From: Prevotella sp.
Lineage (GTDB): Bacteria; Bacteroidota; Bacteroidia; Bacteroidales; Bacteroidaceae
Direction: 5' to 3'
Length of the DNA stretch: 64,000 bases
Assembly: GCA_017554145.1 (NCBI GenBank)
Contig: JAFZIZ010000001.1
Location: forward strand, 62,001-126,000
Shown: positions 39,901 to 49,472 of the stretch, piece by piece
Numbering within the stretch: position 1 is the stretch's first letter
How the letters are laid out: each line of letters begins with the position of its first letter
Notes under the pieces: model-generated
What the model saw: the letters and a program-made list of their open reading frames with translations, nothing else
Told to the model about the DNA's origin: nothing
The model's database searches: none
Program-made: the position numbers and the translations under genes

Positions 39901-42900
39901 GGAAGTGGAGGGTGGAAGTTGCTGAAGCAGGATTGGTTGGCGGCACTTCTGCCACTGTACCATGTTGCACATTCTTAAACTGTTGCTTCTTTGCCAGCCG
40001 GATACTCAATATCGGGTTACTATCAGCAGGATAGGAGTATGATTCGAATCCATTCTCACCTGGTACGAAGCCACACTTCAATGTCGGTGCCTTCTCACCC
40101 ACCTTGATACGCAGTCCTTGCGGCTCGTCGCAGAAGTATGACACATATTCATTCGCTGCAGGGTTCAGGGCCTGATCAAAAGCCGCATCATGGATGGGGC
40201 AGGCTACGAGGTAGAAGTAGGGATCTTCATCCGATGCCTTCTCAGCAGGGATGCTGATGGACTTCTGGTGCAGCACCAACTGACCCTTATCCACCAATTC
40301 CTGCAGATAAACAACCATTGCCTTCGTTAGATTTGGCGTCTTTGTCAGATTTTGTATAATACCGTCCAGATTCGTGGCATCTTTGTAATAAGCACGTAAG
40401 GTGGACAAAGCTACGTCAAGCTTGACAGTCTCCGTCACACCGTCAACAGTAATAGCTTTTTGCTGACTGTGATAGTTATCCAGTGTAGCCAATGTTGGTG
40501 GAACCACAGGAGTAGCCTTCGGTTTACCTGGGTCACCCAGCCACCAGTCGAAGTTCAAACCTGTCATGGGTATCAGTCTTCCATTCACATCATAGCCCTT
40601 TAGGTTAGTGAGCAACGTCGGTATCTTTCCCTCGCAGACCACCAGATCCTCTGTAGCCTCCGATGCCTCCATGCTCAGAAGTTGGTACGGTGGATCTAAC
40701 TGGAACACACTGGCCTTACTACAATCCGAGCAGATGTTGAAGGTAGAATACGCTTCACTGAAAGAAGTAATCATGTCATTAGAAGGAACGATATAATAGT
40801 CTGTATTCGTCTTCCACGGTAATTCTGGGAAATTGCCATTCATAATCAGGAAAGGTTCTCCTTCAGAATCTGTATATCGATAAGTGGCAGAAGTCTTGTT
40901 CACAGCTTTATAGAACGAATATTGCGGCATCAACTCCGATTCAAAGTTGGTGTCCCATTTGAAATACAACACGCCAGAGCCTTTGTTTACACCACTATTG
41001 TCTGATTTCCAAATCGTCTCTGTCTCCTCATCTTTTCTCAGCAACGCTGCATTAAAAGCGGCTTGATAGTCGGCATCGCTTCCTGCTATAGTATAAGTTC
41101 CATCAGCAATTTTCTCTGCTAATTCTTCTAAGGAGTAACTTAAACTTTTACGTTGTTTCAATGTTCTAAGGAATACATCTTTTTCCAAGAACACAAATCC
41201 CAGATAAGTAGTCCCTGAACTAATATTGGCAGAACTCTTCAGCTTATTGTAATCCACTTTAAGTTTCAGCAAGCTCATCTCTGTCACAACATTCCCATTC
41301 CCATCCCTTTTGACGCAGAGCGGAGTATTCATTTCCGAATCAACTTCTGGCACGTATGCATATACCTCAACGTTATCAAGCATGAAGTCACCACCGTTAG
41401 AGCTCACGCAGTTGTTGTTCACTTCCAGCCAGTATCGTTCATACTTACGATCAGTGGAGAACTCGAAGTAGAACTGCTGCCACACCACATGAGTGGCACC
41501 GTTTCCACTACCGTCAACACCTGCTCCATTTTCTGCAACTACATCAGTATCACCTTGACCCACATTTCCATAACCATTGTCCAACTCATAGATCTGTCCC
41601 GGACAGAAACGGTAGATAGTGTTGGTCGTACCATCGGCATCCTCTCCCTTCACCGTCAAGGTAATACTGCCAGGGCAACGGTCGTCGTTCTGTATCTTAT
41701 TAGAGCCGGAAATCCAGCCAGAACACATCAACTTATCACTAGCACAGAACTCACCTTCGAACTCCATGGCACAAATATCACCCGGCTGCTCTGAAGCATC
41801 AATATACATAAAGGCTTTCTGCATACCATCATCGGCAGGAAGTTTATACCCGTATGTGTCATCGTCGGCAGGCAAGACAATCTTGTCATTGCCCCAAGTT
41901 GTTTTCTTTCCTGTCACAAGAGCGTATGAGCCCCAGTTACAGTCGTCGCCGTCGAAAGCGTAGTTCGTATGGCCAAAGGTCAGGGGTACAGGGCTGGAGT
42001 ATTCGGTCTTACCAGTATATTCTTGGCCTAATGTAATGGTACCGCCAGCTGCAGCATCCCCGCCATTGTGTCTTGTTTTGCCATCAGTGGACGGACAGTC
42101 TTCCGTAGTTGGATAGTGATACGTTGCATCGACTTCACTTCCTGAAATCTTCATTTTTTTAGGGAAGTCGAATGTGACCTTGGCAATAGGTTTTCCAGCC
42201 TTTACCCTTAGTTTGTTGGGATCACGGTCGGTGTTTTTCACTTGATTCACACCATTCGCATATGAGGTACCGTTATTCAGCCTCGTCCACGGACGGGTTG
42301 CCATATTCGCATCAAAGTAGATGGTGTATTGGGCTATTTGGTATTTTGTTCCGTTATTATTCAAATAGACTCTGATATAGGCGGGATTATTAGGACCACA
42401 ATTCTCAACAATGCCAGTCTCCGGATACCTGAATACGATAAAGCGGCTGTTGCCATACTCATGCTTGACGCTAGGCGACAACAGATCATAATAGTAGAAG
42501 CACTGATAATTATTTTCGTTAGTATCGTCGTCTCCATAACCTCTCAGCCCAGACTCACCAAGATTGGCGTTGTAGCCACCTCTTCTGATTCCCGTATTGC
42601 CAGGAACAATCTCCACCTCTATCTTGCCGCTCGTATTGTCGTTGACAGCCGACACCAGGTGTTGGTCCAAGTATTCATTGAGTGCCTCGTCGCTCAGACC
42701 TAACGATGCCAAATAGCTCTCATCGATTAATCGGGGGTCGTCATATACCCAGTAGTCAGAGAACACATGGCGAATAGGGAGGAACTCTCCGCGATAGCCC
42801 ACCTTCTTGAATTTGGTGTAGGGCACCTGTGTTCTGCCGAAGTGGAAATCTTTCTTCTCCAACCACTTGCCACTACTTTCAGTGCAGGCGGTTAGCTTCT

Positions 42901-45900
42901 TTGCCATTTCCTTGGCATCATTCATATAGAAGAGATAGCGCATGGTGAGCGAAGGCTCCTTCAAGTCGCCATCCAAATGGTCAGACGTATTCAGATATTC
43001 TAAATCACTGTAGCGCGACACGTCAACACCCACCGTAAAGCTTTCACCATCGGAGTTGGTGAAGTTGAAACGACGCTGTTCGTTGCGTGCCATACCGCCA
43101 TTAGGAATGGCTATATATGTTCCATTATCGTATGTCCTCCAGTCAAGTTTCTGGCCGGTCACCATACCATTATTATAGAGGAAGTACTGCACATCACCGT
43201 CATCGCGGGTATCCAAGCTAACATGAGCCTTCAACTTGGTAAGGTCCATCTGGGTGTCGTCCTCGTCAAAGTGGTAGAACCTCTGGAAGTAGATATGGTC
43301 ATTGTTTTTATTCAGCACTGTGGGGAATTCAATCACCCTCGAACTACCCTTCTTCACATAGTGGGTTATCTCAAAGTAATTCGTATTCTGTATATAACCG
43401 TCAAGGAGATAGGGCTGTTTGGTATTCTTATTTTCAGTTTCCCTCCAGTCCGAATCTATATCTCTTGACAGACCTTGCTTTCTAAGTCCCTCCTGGTCAG
43501 TTATTACCTGATCATCAGCATACGTTCTTAGGTAAGACTCCTTGTGCCTTACATAGTAGTTGACACGAATCTCCTTGTCAACGTTTTTAGTGGGAATATA
43601 CCATTTCGGCGAGAAGTCCGTCCAAAACTTATTATTGGGACTAATTTCTGCTTTTGGAGCACCATCATAAGCCTCTCCGTTCGGGTCATTCGGTTCTGTC
43701 ATCACGCCATTACTTGCAAGGTATCTACCTGTATCAGGATTCTTCAGTCGGAATTGTTTGTAATTATCCACCTGCTCCAACTGCCATAAACTGGGGGAAC
43801 CTTCAGAACTGGGTATGCCACCACCAGTTTCATTATTCACCATTGTCCCAGAATAGAAATAAACCTCAGCAATAGAAATAGGACTGCGCTCTCCTTCCCA
43901 GTTGAATATCGTAAAATCAACGATAGAAGAAACAGGATTCTCGTCAGTAGGACTAAGCCTTAAATCCATCTCATAATACAGACTGCCTTCTGGAATCCTT
44001 TCATAAGATTGTGCACTATTTTGACCATTAACAACACCATTGATATTCCAATTGCCAGTTACTGGCTCGGCAAATCTGATGACAATTTTTCCATAGCCAG
44101 ATGGTACAGCAAGATTTTCGAACCTGAAACACCTTTGATAATCTTCCGTTGGGGTATAACTTGCACCTATGATGTTATGACTCTCATCCTCTAACTTAAC
44201 AGAACGAGTCATTCCTTCGGTCATATTCTCTAAATAAATGGCTTGTTTATTCTCAGTTAAACCATAGGCTGTTACCAATAACCTTACCTGGAAGAACTCG
44301 TCCTTTTGGGAAACAGGGACTTCTACTGGGTAGAAACCAGCGTACCAGTCACCTGTATGATCTTCACCCCAAAGCATAGCCTGCCAGCCATCACCTTCGG
44401 CATGATGCAGATGTTGACCTGTTGTCTTCGTCAGTGTGATGTTACTGATAGTACCACCAGGACTACCCCAATTCGTCTTGATAGCATTCAAATGAGCGTA
44501 AGAAACTGAAGGATAATATTCCACTTCAACCCTCGGATTCCTGATATAGCCACTACCTGCTGTTAAGTTGTAAACAAGAATAGTCTTTATCTTATTGGAA
44601 GGGGCAGAGGTAAAGGCATCTGTTATATCAAAGGACAACTCTTCTTCACCATCTTGACTGGCTAATTTCTGCGTGCTTCCCAGTGTTGTGATAGAACGGT
44701 CGGCATTGTTCCATGTCAACTGATTCGACCACGTTGAGCTGTTATAACCCACGCCATATTCCATTTGGCGACCATTCGTAGAGATTTTCTTGAAGTCACC
44801 TTTTAACGTAACCTTAGTAATGGTTCCGCTGATAGCGGAAGCATCCACTTGCAAATAAGCAATATTTGCATCATTTTCCCAATCAGGGTTATAGAGGTCA
44901 ACTCTATTACCTCCCGTAATCTTGTTATAGCCACAATAAACAGGATTCCCTGTGGAAATTTCTCCATAATAGGAATCGTGGTTACCGTTTGTGTAGCCAT
45001 TGATGTAGGTCGCCTTTACTGCTGCCGATCCCGTTGTAGAAGTATTAAGCTCCAGGTTTTTCAAATCCACCTCGGCAGTGCCGTCACTACCAATAGTAAC
45101 AAGTTTTTCAACCCAAGGACGCTCACTATAGCCCTGACGGCTCATCATTACACGCAACTGCATATTTTGCGTTCCGCTGATGATCATCTTCGAGTAGTTG
45201 TTCAGGTCAGCGTATGTAGTTTCACTCACATTTCCATCGCCAATTATCGTATAACCATTTGTTGCTTGATCAGCTGTTATTTGCTCACCGATATGGGAAT
45301 CCACGTAAGCCGCTCCTGTGCTTGTAGCGTTAGCATCATAGCCATTCCAGTAATTAAACATGCTGGCGGTCAGAGGTTCTGTCACTTGCGCTACATTCTG
45401 AACGCGCGTGTATCGATTGGCTGTAGGGGTTTCGAGCGTGTATTTACCCGATATATTGTCCTTCTCCCCTAAATTTAAGTAATAAAAACCGTCGTAAACA
45501 GGATTCAGGTACTCTTCTGTTCCATGCTTTTTGATAAAGAATTCGCCATCAGTACCAGTTTCCTCTAAAGCCCACAAACCATCCTGATGGTAGGCAGCGG
45601 CTGTAGGGAGCGTCCAAAGAGACTTGTCGCCCGGAATAATCGATCGCCTTGATGACACCGTTGACGATCTAAAATTCGACTCGCTCCGGTTGTCAGTGTC
45701 AGAATAGGTGAGGTAATGGCGGGTTGTTGAGGCTTGGGGATTATTATTATCTACTCCTTCCTGTCGGTAATATATGATATGGGCAGCATTGGGCTTTAAC
45801 TTGGCTAAACGTACAAAACCAATTTGATTATTGCTGCCAACACTAATTATTGGGCTCCACTCACCACCACCTGACCAACGACCTATTTGCTGGCCACCAG

Positions 45901-46387
45901 ACGTTAGCAGTTCATAAAAACCAGAGCGGTAGCTTCCTCGCGCCTTATATGTAAATACTGTTGCATTGGCCTCCGTGGCAGTGGTATAGAATCTATTATT
46001 AGAATAATAAGCATAATAGCCTCTTTTGCTTTTCAATTTGAATTTATACTTATTCTCTTCAGTATCATCTATTTTTATAAATGTCCACTGCCTGTTACTT
46101 GCAAAAGGCAAATAGTCCATCGCTTGCATTTGTACTCCTTCACCCAATTCACCTAAGAAAGACTGAATCAAATATGGGGAATAGGTCTCTTCTCTATAGA
46201 ACTGAATATAGTAATACTCGCCGTCGCCAACGACTGGAGTCATCGTCTCGAAAGCATCGGGCATGTCTGCCGTCAGTGATACAGGCTGCGCCTGTCCCGT
46301 TATGTTGATCAGTATCATGGCTCCGAACAGGAGGGCTGTGCGAAGAAGGAGTGTAGTATATCTGGAAATATGTTTCATCATGACCAT
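36956..46387 (-). CDS. Giant (3143-residue) secreted protein with T9SS-type C-terminal sorting domain
   Basis: The signal peptide spans about residues 4-33 (LLFGAMILINITGQAQ). The last about 75 residues, with ISSVRCFDTAGRLVYSANP and FSLQSAGVYIIDAQT, fit the type A C-terminal domain of type IX secretion substrates, so it is expected to cross the outer membrane and be attached or released there. The long middle is beta-rich with many aromatic and Asp/Asn residues. Near the N-terminus I see RICIN/fascin-like patches (YYAYYSNNRFY, EEYLNPVYDGFYYLN). Scattered Cys pairs occur, for example FNICSDCSKAS. No catalytic motif is obvious. Position after two fimbrillin-like genes suggests a fimbrial tip or adhesin, comparable to P. 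gingivalis Mfa5, which is also large and T9SS-dependent. It starts 3 bp after the upstream gene. Three in-frame starts lie within the first four codons. Confidence 0.8.
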   Translation of the reverse strand: MVMMKHISRYTTLLLRTALLFGAMILINITGQAQPVSLTADMPDAFETMTPVVGDGEYYYIQFYREETYSPYLIQSFLGELGEGVQMQAMDYLPFASNRQWTFIKIDDTEENKYKFKLKSKRGYYAYYSNNRFYTTATEANATVFTYKARGSYRSGFYELLTSGGQQIGRWSGGGEWSPIISVGSNNQIGFVRLAKLKPNAAHIIYYRQEGVDNNNPQASTTRHYLTYSDTDNRSESNFRSSTVSSRRSIIPGDKSLWTLPTAAAYHQDGLWALEETGTDGEFFIKKHGTEEYLNPVYDGFYYLNLGEKDNISGKYTLETPTANRYTRVQNVAQVTEPLTASMFNYWNGYDANATSTGAAYVDSHIGEQITADQATNGYTIIGDGNVSETTYADLNNYSKMIISGTQNMQLRVMMSRQGYSERPWVEKLVTIGSDGTAEVDLKNLELNTSTTGSAAVKATYINGYTNGNHDSYYGEISTGNPVYCGYNKITGGNRVDLYNPDWENDANIAYLQVDASAISGTITKVTLKGDFKKISTNGRQMEYGVGYNSSTWSNQLTWNNADRSITTLGSTQKLASQDGEEELSFDITDAFTSAPSNKIKTILVYNLTAGSGYIRNPRVEVEYYPSVSYAHLNAIKTNWGSPGGTISNITLTKTTGQHLHHAEGDGWQAMLWGEDHTGDWYAGFYPVEVPVSQKDEFFQVRLLVTAYGLTENKQAIYLENMTEGMTRSVKLEDESHNIIGASYTPTEDYQRCFRFENLAVPSGYGKIVIRFAEPVTGNWNINGVVNGQNSAQSYERIPEGSLYYEMDLRLSPTDENPVSSIVDFTIFNWEGERSPISIAEVYFYSGTMVNNETGGGIPSSEGSPSLWQLEQVDNYKQFRLKNPDTGRYLASNGVMTEPNDPNGEAYDGAPKAEISPNNKFWTDFSPKWYIPTKNVDKEIRVNYYVRHKESYLRTYADDQVITDQEGLRKQGLSRDIDSDWRETENKNTKQPYLLDGYIQNTNYFEITHYVKKGSSRVIEFPTVLNKNNDHIYFQRFYHFDEDDTQMDLTKLKAHVSLDTRDDGDVQYFLYNNGMVTGQKLDWRTYDNGTYIAIPNGGMARNEQRRFNFTNSDGESFTVGVDVSRYSDLEYLNTSDHLDGDLKEPSLTMRYLFYMNDAKEMAKKLTACTESSGKWLEKKDFHFGRTQVPYTKFKKVGYRGEFLPIRHVFSDYWVYDDPRLIDESYLASLGLSDEALNEYLDQHLVSAVNDNTSGKIEVEIVPGNTGIRRGGYNANLGESGLRGYGDDDTNENNYQCFYYYDLLSPSVKHEYGNSRFIVFRYPETGIVENCGPNNPAYIRVYLNNNGTKYQIAQYTIYFDANMATRPWTRLNNGTSYANGVNQVKNTDRDPNKLRVKAGKPIAKVTFDFPKKMKISGSEVDATYHYPTTEDCPSTDGKTRHNGGDAAAGGTITLGQEYTGKTEYSSPVPLTFGHTNYAFDGDDCNWGSYALVTGKKTTWGNDKIVLPADDDTYGYKLPADDGMQKAFMYIDASEQPGDICAMEFEGEFCASDKLMCSGWISGSNKIQNDDRCPGSITLTVKGEDADGTTNTIYRFCPGQIYELDNGYGNVGQGDTDVVAENGAGVDGSGNGATHVVWQQFYFEFSTDRKYERYWLEVNNNCVSSNGGDFMLDNVEVYAYVPEVDSEMNTPLCVKRDGNGNVVTEMSLLKLKVDYNKLKSSANISSGTTYLGFVFLEKDVFLRTLKQRKSLSYSLEELAEKIADGTYTIAGSDADYQAAFNAALLRKDEETETIWKSDNSGVNKGSGVLYFKWDTNFESELMPQYSFYKAVNKTSATYRYTDSEGEPFLIMNGNFPELPWKTNTDYYIVPSNDMITSFSEAYSTFNICSDCSKASVFQLDPPYQLLSMEASEATEDLVVCEGKIPTLLTNLKGYDVNGRLIPMTGLNFDWWLGDPGKPKATPVVPPTLATLDNYHSQQKAITVDGVTETVKLDVALSTLRAYYKDATNLDGIIQNLTKTPNLTKAMVVYLQELVDKGQLVLHQKSISIPAEKASDEDPYFYLVACPIHDAAFDQALNPAANEYVSYFCDEPQGLRIKVGEKAPTLKCGFVPGENGFESYSYPADSNPILSIRLAKKQQFKNVQHGTVAEVPPTNPASATSTLHFLWLPIRDAIVQSTGSTDIQKSDDYNIYLASTDDPVWDKEISKKMNTDGELPIFGKIVQLTAINTSGGANTAAQKDNNRLCIYFIEYGTTDAEKEKFEVREGYNYTLSLPFKESPGENTCDGTLLVNLKIVPDYEVWTGAAGNTDWNNDQNWRRADGNTTSTTGMNNNELYVTTSLPETSPLYEYKANAENYRTDKDRVFRKGFAPLYCTHVLLKSDEWGNAPVLYDALDTQSGKDALSASPFPNLRDEDNWDGQNAEATATSILKFDLQARKYDIWTETYPVAPDKGREGDLLAEMYQVNSCDEIAFQPATELRNAHLLNYNNAWVEYQLNMDRWYLLGSPLQGTIAGEWYAPTGTAQQQTTYYEDVTFGTGYDRYSPAFFQRSWDKAKAVLYEVGSDYDTEDNPDDLQLEEGALPGSTQQGGWNETTWNSDDADAYLARLGYKPMDGKKVNVAMKGIWSNTYNDATVDYTKGGFSVMVLNNLKGGSNAKPAIVRLPKEDVSYKYWTIGKDKNGTDTDLTEVQEDLKRALNRGRLKTDSLLPESTRKQEKEASSYKYGDRRTYTRVPTKVGEGYLPMTLRPFTEDVSAGISNMGYYLVENPFPCGMNMDQFFEVNTGLEKKYWLLTADGQHLVQKAASGDWITQSSGNFTTANAVVAPGQGFFVEATTAGEATTITFNKDMQAQSRYGEQDEGTDYEIVVGTKQVMETIQQTADDGTVVDVTVPKTDGDGNYVIEDITEVVTVYNYVQTSETDKQYSLRASKRADDEGAGIMGLVITAQRGDQRSSALVMQRKEANNDFLPSEDTEAFINSDLQNIPTVYTLCGRLATTINSIHDFRCLPLGVESASDASCTLTFRGVETLGDSIAIYDAVEQTLTPLESGAQMTVSGQTQNRYYIVKGLNLREAAEETHLQIFAKGKEITVIASTQEPISSVRCFDTAGRLVYSANPQTAEHHFSLQSAGVYIIDAQTDNDRKTQKVMTK

Positions 46388-46390
46388 ATA

Positions 46391-47896
46391 TTATTTTTGC
46401 AGAATGACGTTACACGAGAATGAATATGCATATTTACTCGGGGCTTTACCTAACTCCAAGTTGACGGTGAGTGTGGTCTTGTAGGTTTTTCCTGAAGTGA
46501 GGTTGTTGTTCAGTTCACCCGTGATGCACTTGCTGGCATCGTCGTAGGCAAAGGGTGTCTTGACGATTTTACCAGCACCAGAGACCTTCGTGCCGTCACT
46601 ATTCTTCCACGAGAGGGATTTGAATTCCACTTCTGTGTCGCTGAAGTCACGCCAATAGCCATCATGATCCTTCTCTGCAAAGGGCTGAAGGATGATATAG
46701 CCGCCCGTCGAGAAGGTGGCATTCAAAGCATCACTGCTCAACAATACGGCAGGATAGCCGGCAATGGGCACGAAGGGGATAGCCTCGATGCGAAACTGCC
46801 AACCTGTAAAGTGAATGGGAATCTTTATCCAGTCATTGCGGCAAATCACGTTGAAGCCTTCTTTAGACGGATCGGTACCCACGTATGGTGAAGTAAAGCC
46901 ATAACGGATCTCTTCAACATCACTCTCGCCACGCTTCACCTTAAAGCGCAAAGAGAGTTGGTTTTCCAGCGTGGTATAACTGGTATCCGTTTCATTGACA
47001 TAGACCGACAGGGTTCCTGTGCCGTTGGTACTGCCCTTGGCAGGAACCGTCACTGTTCTTTCAAGGTCTTCAAGATCAAGAATCCATGGAGCGATGTTCC
47101 CAGGGGTAACCATGCCTAAGGCACCATGCGCCCAGTTAGTCGTTGCTGACAGGTCAACAGTCTGTAATAAGAAAGAACCTGCTGTGCCCGTGCTGAGCGG
47201 ATCAATTTCCACGCCTAATACCTGTACCTGCTCGGAAGACTCATTCTCAAAGTCGAACTCCATCTTCGCCATCATTCGCCAAAGGATAAGTACTAGGTCC
47301 TTGTTAGACGTATCTTTCGTCGTGATCTGCCCCTTGGTGATGTTCACGGTGGCTGAGAGTTTTCCAGTCATCGGCATACCCGTCGTAGGCACTGACGTAC
47401 TATTATTAAATTTGATCGCTTTCGACTCAAAATTTTCAGGCAACGTGGTACCAATGGCAGAAACACCTCCTTCTCCAAAGGCATCTACCAACATTGCATC
47501 AGTAAAGTTCGCCAAGCAATAGATGGTGAGTGTATGGTTTCCCACCGTCATGAGATCTGACTTAATGGTTCCAGACGTGGGGAAATAATGATTGGTGGCA
47601 TCATGACTGCCTAATGATGCACCTGTGTTAGAGATCAGTTTCTGTACAATCGAAGTGCCTTCACATATCAGGATGACATAACTCTGGATGGCACGCTCCT
47701 CTTCTGAACCTTCAAGCCATGTGTCAGTGGTTGACACAGAGCGCATGGTCATAGCATCGGTGGTACCTATCGTGAATGACAACTTGCCATAGCCATCGGG
47801 AATATTCTCTTCACCATTGCTGGTATCATCCGAACAACTGATGACCATTAGTGCCATTGTCAGTATCAGAGTAATATGCTGGAATAATCGTTTCAT
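46391..47896 (-). CDS. Fimbrillin-like lipoprotein, probable accessory or tip subunit
   Basis: This 501-residue predicted lipoprotein (lipobox LMVISC, Cys21) has a mature N-terminus GYGKLSFTIGTTDAMTMR followed by a surface strand region, then AIQSYVILICEG. That is the layout of FimA/Mfa1-family subunits, where two transthyretin-like domains follow a cleavable N-terminal strand. The C-terminal KTTLTVNLELGKAPSKYAYS could supply the donor strand. It comes after another fimbrillin-like gene (20-bp gap) and directly before the giant gene (3-bp gap), so it may be a minor subunit between shaft and tip. Family assignment is from gross pattern and context. Confidence 0.68.
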   Translation of the reverse strand: MKRLFQHITLILTMALMVISCSDDTSNGEENIPDGYGKLSFTIGTTDAMTMRSVSTTDTWLEGSEEERAIQSYVILICEGTSIVQKLISNTGASLGSHDATNHYFPTSGTIKSDLMTVGNHTLTIYCLANFTDAMLVDAFGEGGVSAIGTTLPENFESKAIKFNNSTSVPTTGMPMTGKLSATVNITKGQITTKDTSNKDLVLILWRMMAKMEFDFENESSEQVQVLGVEIDPLSTGTAGSFLLQTVDLSATTNWAHGALGMVTPGNIAPWILDLEDLERTVTVPAKGSTNGTGTLSVYVNETDTSYTTLENQLSLRFKVKRGESDVEEIRYGFTSPYVGTDPSKEGFNVICRNDWIKIPIHFTGWQFRIEAIPFVPIAGYPAVLLSSDALNATFSTGGYIILQPFAEKDHDGYWRDFSDTEVEFKSLSWKNSDGTKVSGAGKIVKTPFAYDDASKCITGELNNNLTSGKTYKTTLTVNLELGKAPSKYAYSFSCNVILQK

Positions 47897-47916
47897 TGCC
47901 TTCCTGAGTATTTAAT

Positions 47917-49431
47917 TTATATATTGATGATAGGATGCTCCACATGTCGCCAGTCATGAACAGCCACCTTCAGCGACAGCCATCCACCGAGAGGACTTAT
48001 ACCTTCTATCGAAACACGATAGATATTGTTACGCACAATGCCGTATTTCATTGCCGTATCACCACCCATAGCATCAGTCGTGCCAAGCGGTATGGTATTG
48101 GGGTTGATGTCATAGGTCTCGGCATCGCCCTGATGGCTTAGGTAGCCTAAATAAACCATACGAGTGCCTGTACCTGTACCATTCTTATAATAGTAGCCGA
48201 TGATGGCGATACCCGTGGCATGATAGTAAAGCTTTGACGTAGGCAGGAGACAGTTCTCCATGGGATAGCATACCGCCACGTTCTCCTTATCAGCGATGGT
48301 CGAACTGACACTTGCCTTTCCGTGCATCGACTCAATGGAGTGATAATAGGGATTGGTAGTGGTATTCTCTAAGGTGGAAGCATTGATCAGGCTATAAACA
48401 CTCTCCAGCGAACTGGTCAGTCCCGGGGTTGACGCCTCGACTTTATCATCTGTATTAGGGTCGATGACGTAAGTCGTCGTTGTCTCATCGTCAAGGTAAC
48501 TGGTAGTAGTGGCATCCGTGATATCTGTCCTCAGTCGCTTCAGCAGGTATTCCCAACCGTAGGTGGCATGACCGTTTGTCAGGTTGAAGGGAACGATACC
48601 CGTTACCACAAACTTATCGGAGCAGTCCGTTACGTTATACTCATAACCTGAAATCGCATAACTCGTCTTATAACCGTTGGAGTTCTTCGACCAGAAATCG
48701 ATACGTGCAGCCATACGCTCAATGACTACAGGATAATCGGTTAAGTCGTAATACATATCTTCACCAGACGTATAGGTATCACCATCGAGATTTGTCACGG
48801 TGACAGAGCCGAAATTGATGGTATTATCCTGTTCTGAAGACATGACAAAATGGTTGCAGGCAGCGGCAGACATTGTGGGGTCGCCATTATAGATCGTACT
48901 AAGTGTCACGTCACGGAAATCACCGAGCGTACTGACACCCTCTGTCAGGGTATTTGCCACTTCAGGAGCATTGGCAATGACGATGGCGTGATAAGTTGCA
49001 GACAGGTCGAGGCTATGCTTGCCGATTGATTGCGGACCAGTCGTATAGTAATAAGCCTCTTCTGTTTTGGCAGAATAGGTCGTACCTTGATCGTCCCTGC
49101 CTTGCAGCGTCACAGGGAAGTAACGCACTAACTCGAGAATAGGATCAGATGATGAATAATTGATGCCTGTTGGATCCCTGTACAGGATGACAGTGATGCC
49201 CGAGATAGTGTTCTCACGCACAAAGCCTGCTTCACGTCCGTCACCATTCTCTCTACCGGTTGGTGTTGCCGCACGCATCCTGCTTTCACCGTTGCTGACA
49301 GAGATCGCAAAGTTGACATAGCAGTTACCGACATTCGGCATATCGGCACTGTTCTTGTCGTCACTGCAAGCAGAGAAGGTGACGGCAAAGGTCATTGCGA
49401 TGAATAGATGTAGCAACCTGCGAGGCATCAT
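47917..49431 (-). CDS. Mfa1/FimA-like fimbrillin lipoprotein, accessory subunit
   Basis: This 504-residue predicted lipoprotein has lipobox TFSAC (Cys22). It has the fimbrillin plan: NCYVNFAISVSNGESRMR with an Arg at the end of the first strand, where trypsin-like processing occurs in P. gingivalis fimbriae. ISGITVILYRDPTGIN follows, then YPVVIERMAARIDFW typical of the first domain. The C-terminal KYGIVRNNIYRVSIEGISPL and VAVHDWRHVEH is the hallmark ending of Mfa1-type subunits. It probably polymerises by donor-strand exchange at or near the fimbrial tip. An AT-rich 41-bp gap separates it from the Mfa2-like gene. Confidence 0.8.
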   Translation of the reverse strand: MMPRRLLHLFIAMTFAVTFSACSDDKNSADMPNVGNCYVNFAISVSNGESRMRAATPTGRENGDGREAGFVRENTISGITVILYRDPTGINYSSSDPILELVRYFPVTLQGRDDQGTTYSAKTEEAYYYTTGPQSIGKHSLDLSATYHAIVIANAPEVANTLTEGVSTLGDFRDVTLSTIYNGDPTMSAAACNHFVMSSEQDNTINFGSVTVTNLDGDTYTSGEDMYYDLTDYPVVIERMAARIDFWSKNSNGYKTSYAISGYEYNVTDCSDKFVVTGIVPFNLTNGHATYGWEYLLKRLRTDITDATTTSYLDDETTTTYVIDPNTDDKVEASTPGLTSSLESVYSLINASTLENTTTNPYYHSIESMHGKASVSSTIADKENVAVCYPMENCLLPTSKLYYHATGIAIIGYYYKNGTGTGTRMVYLGYLSHQGDAETYDINPNTIPLGTTDAMGGDTAMKYGIVRNNIYRVSIEGISPLGGWLSLKVAVHDWRHVEHPIINI

Positions 49432-49472
49432 ATTATTTATTATTAATAAGGTATATTACCTATATATATATA

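Noticed and set aside
36956-46387. Many plus-strand open frames opposite the giant T9SS gene
   Set aside because: They are antisense to a coherent 3143-codon frame and show no family resemblance.
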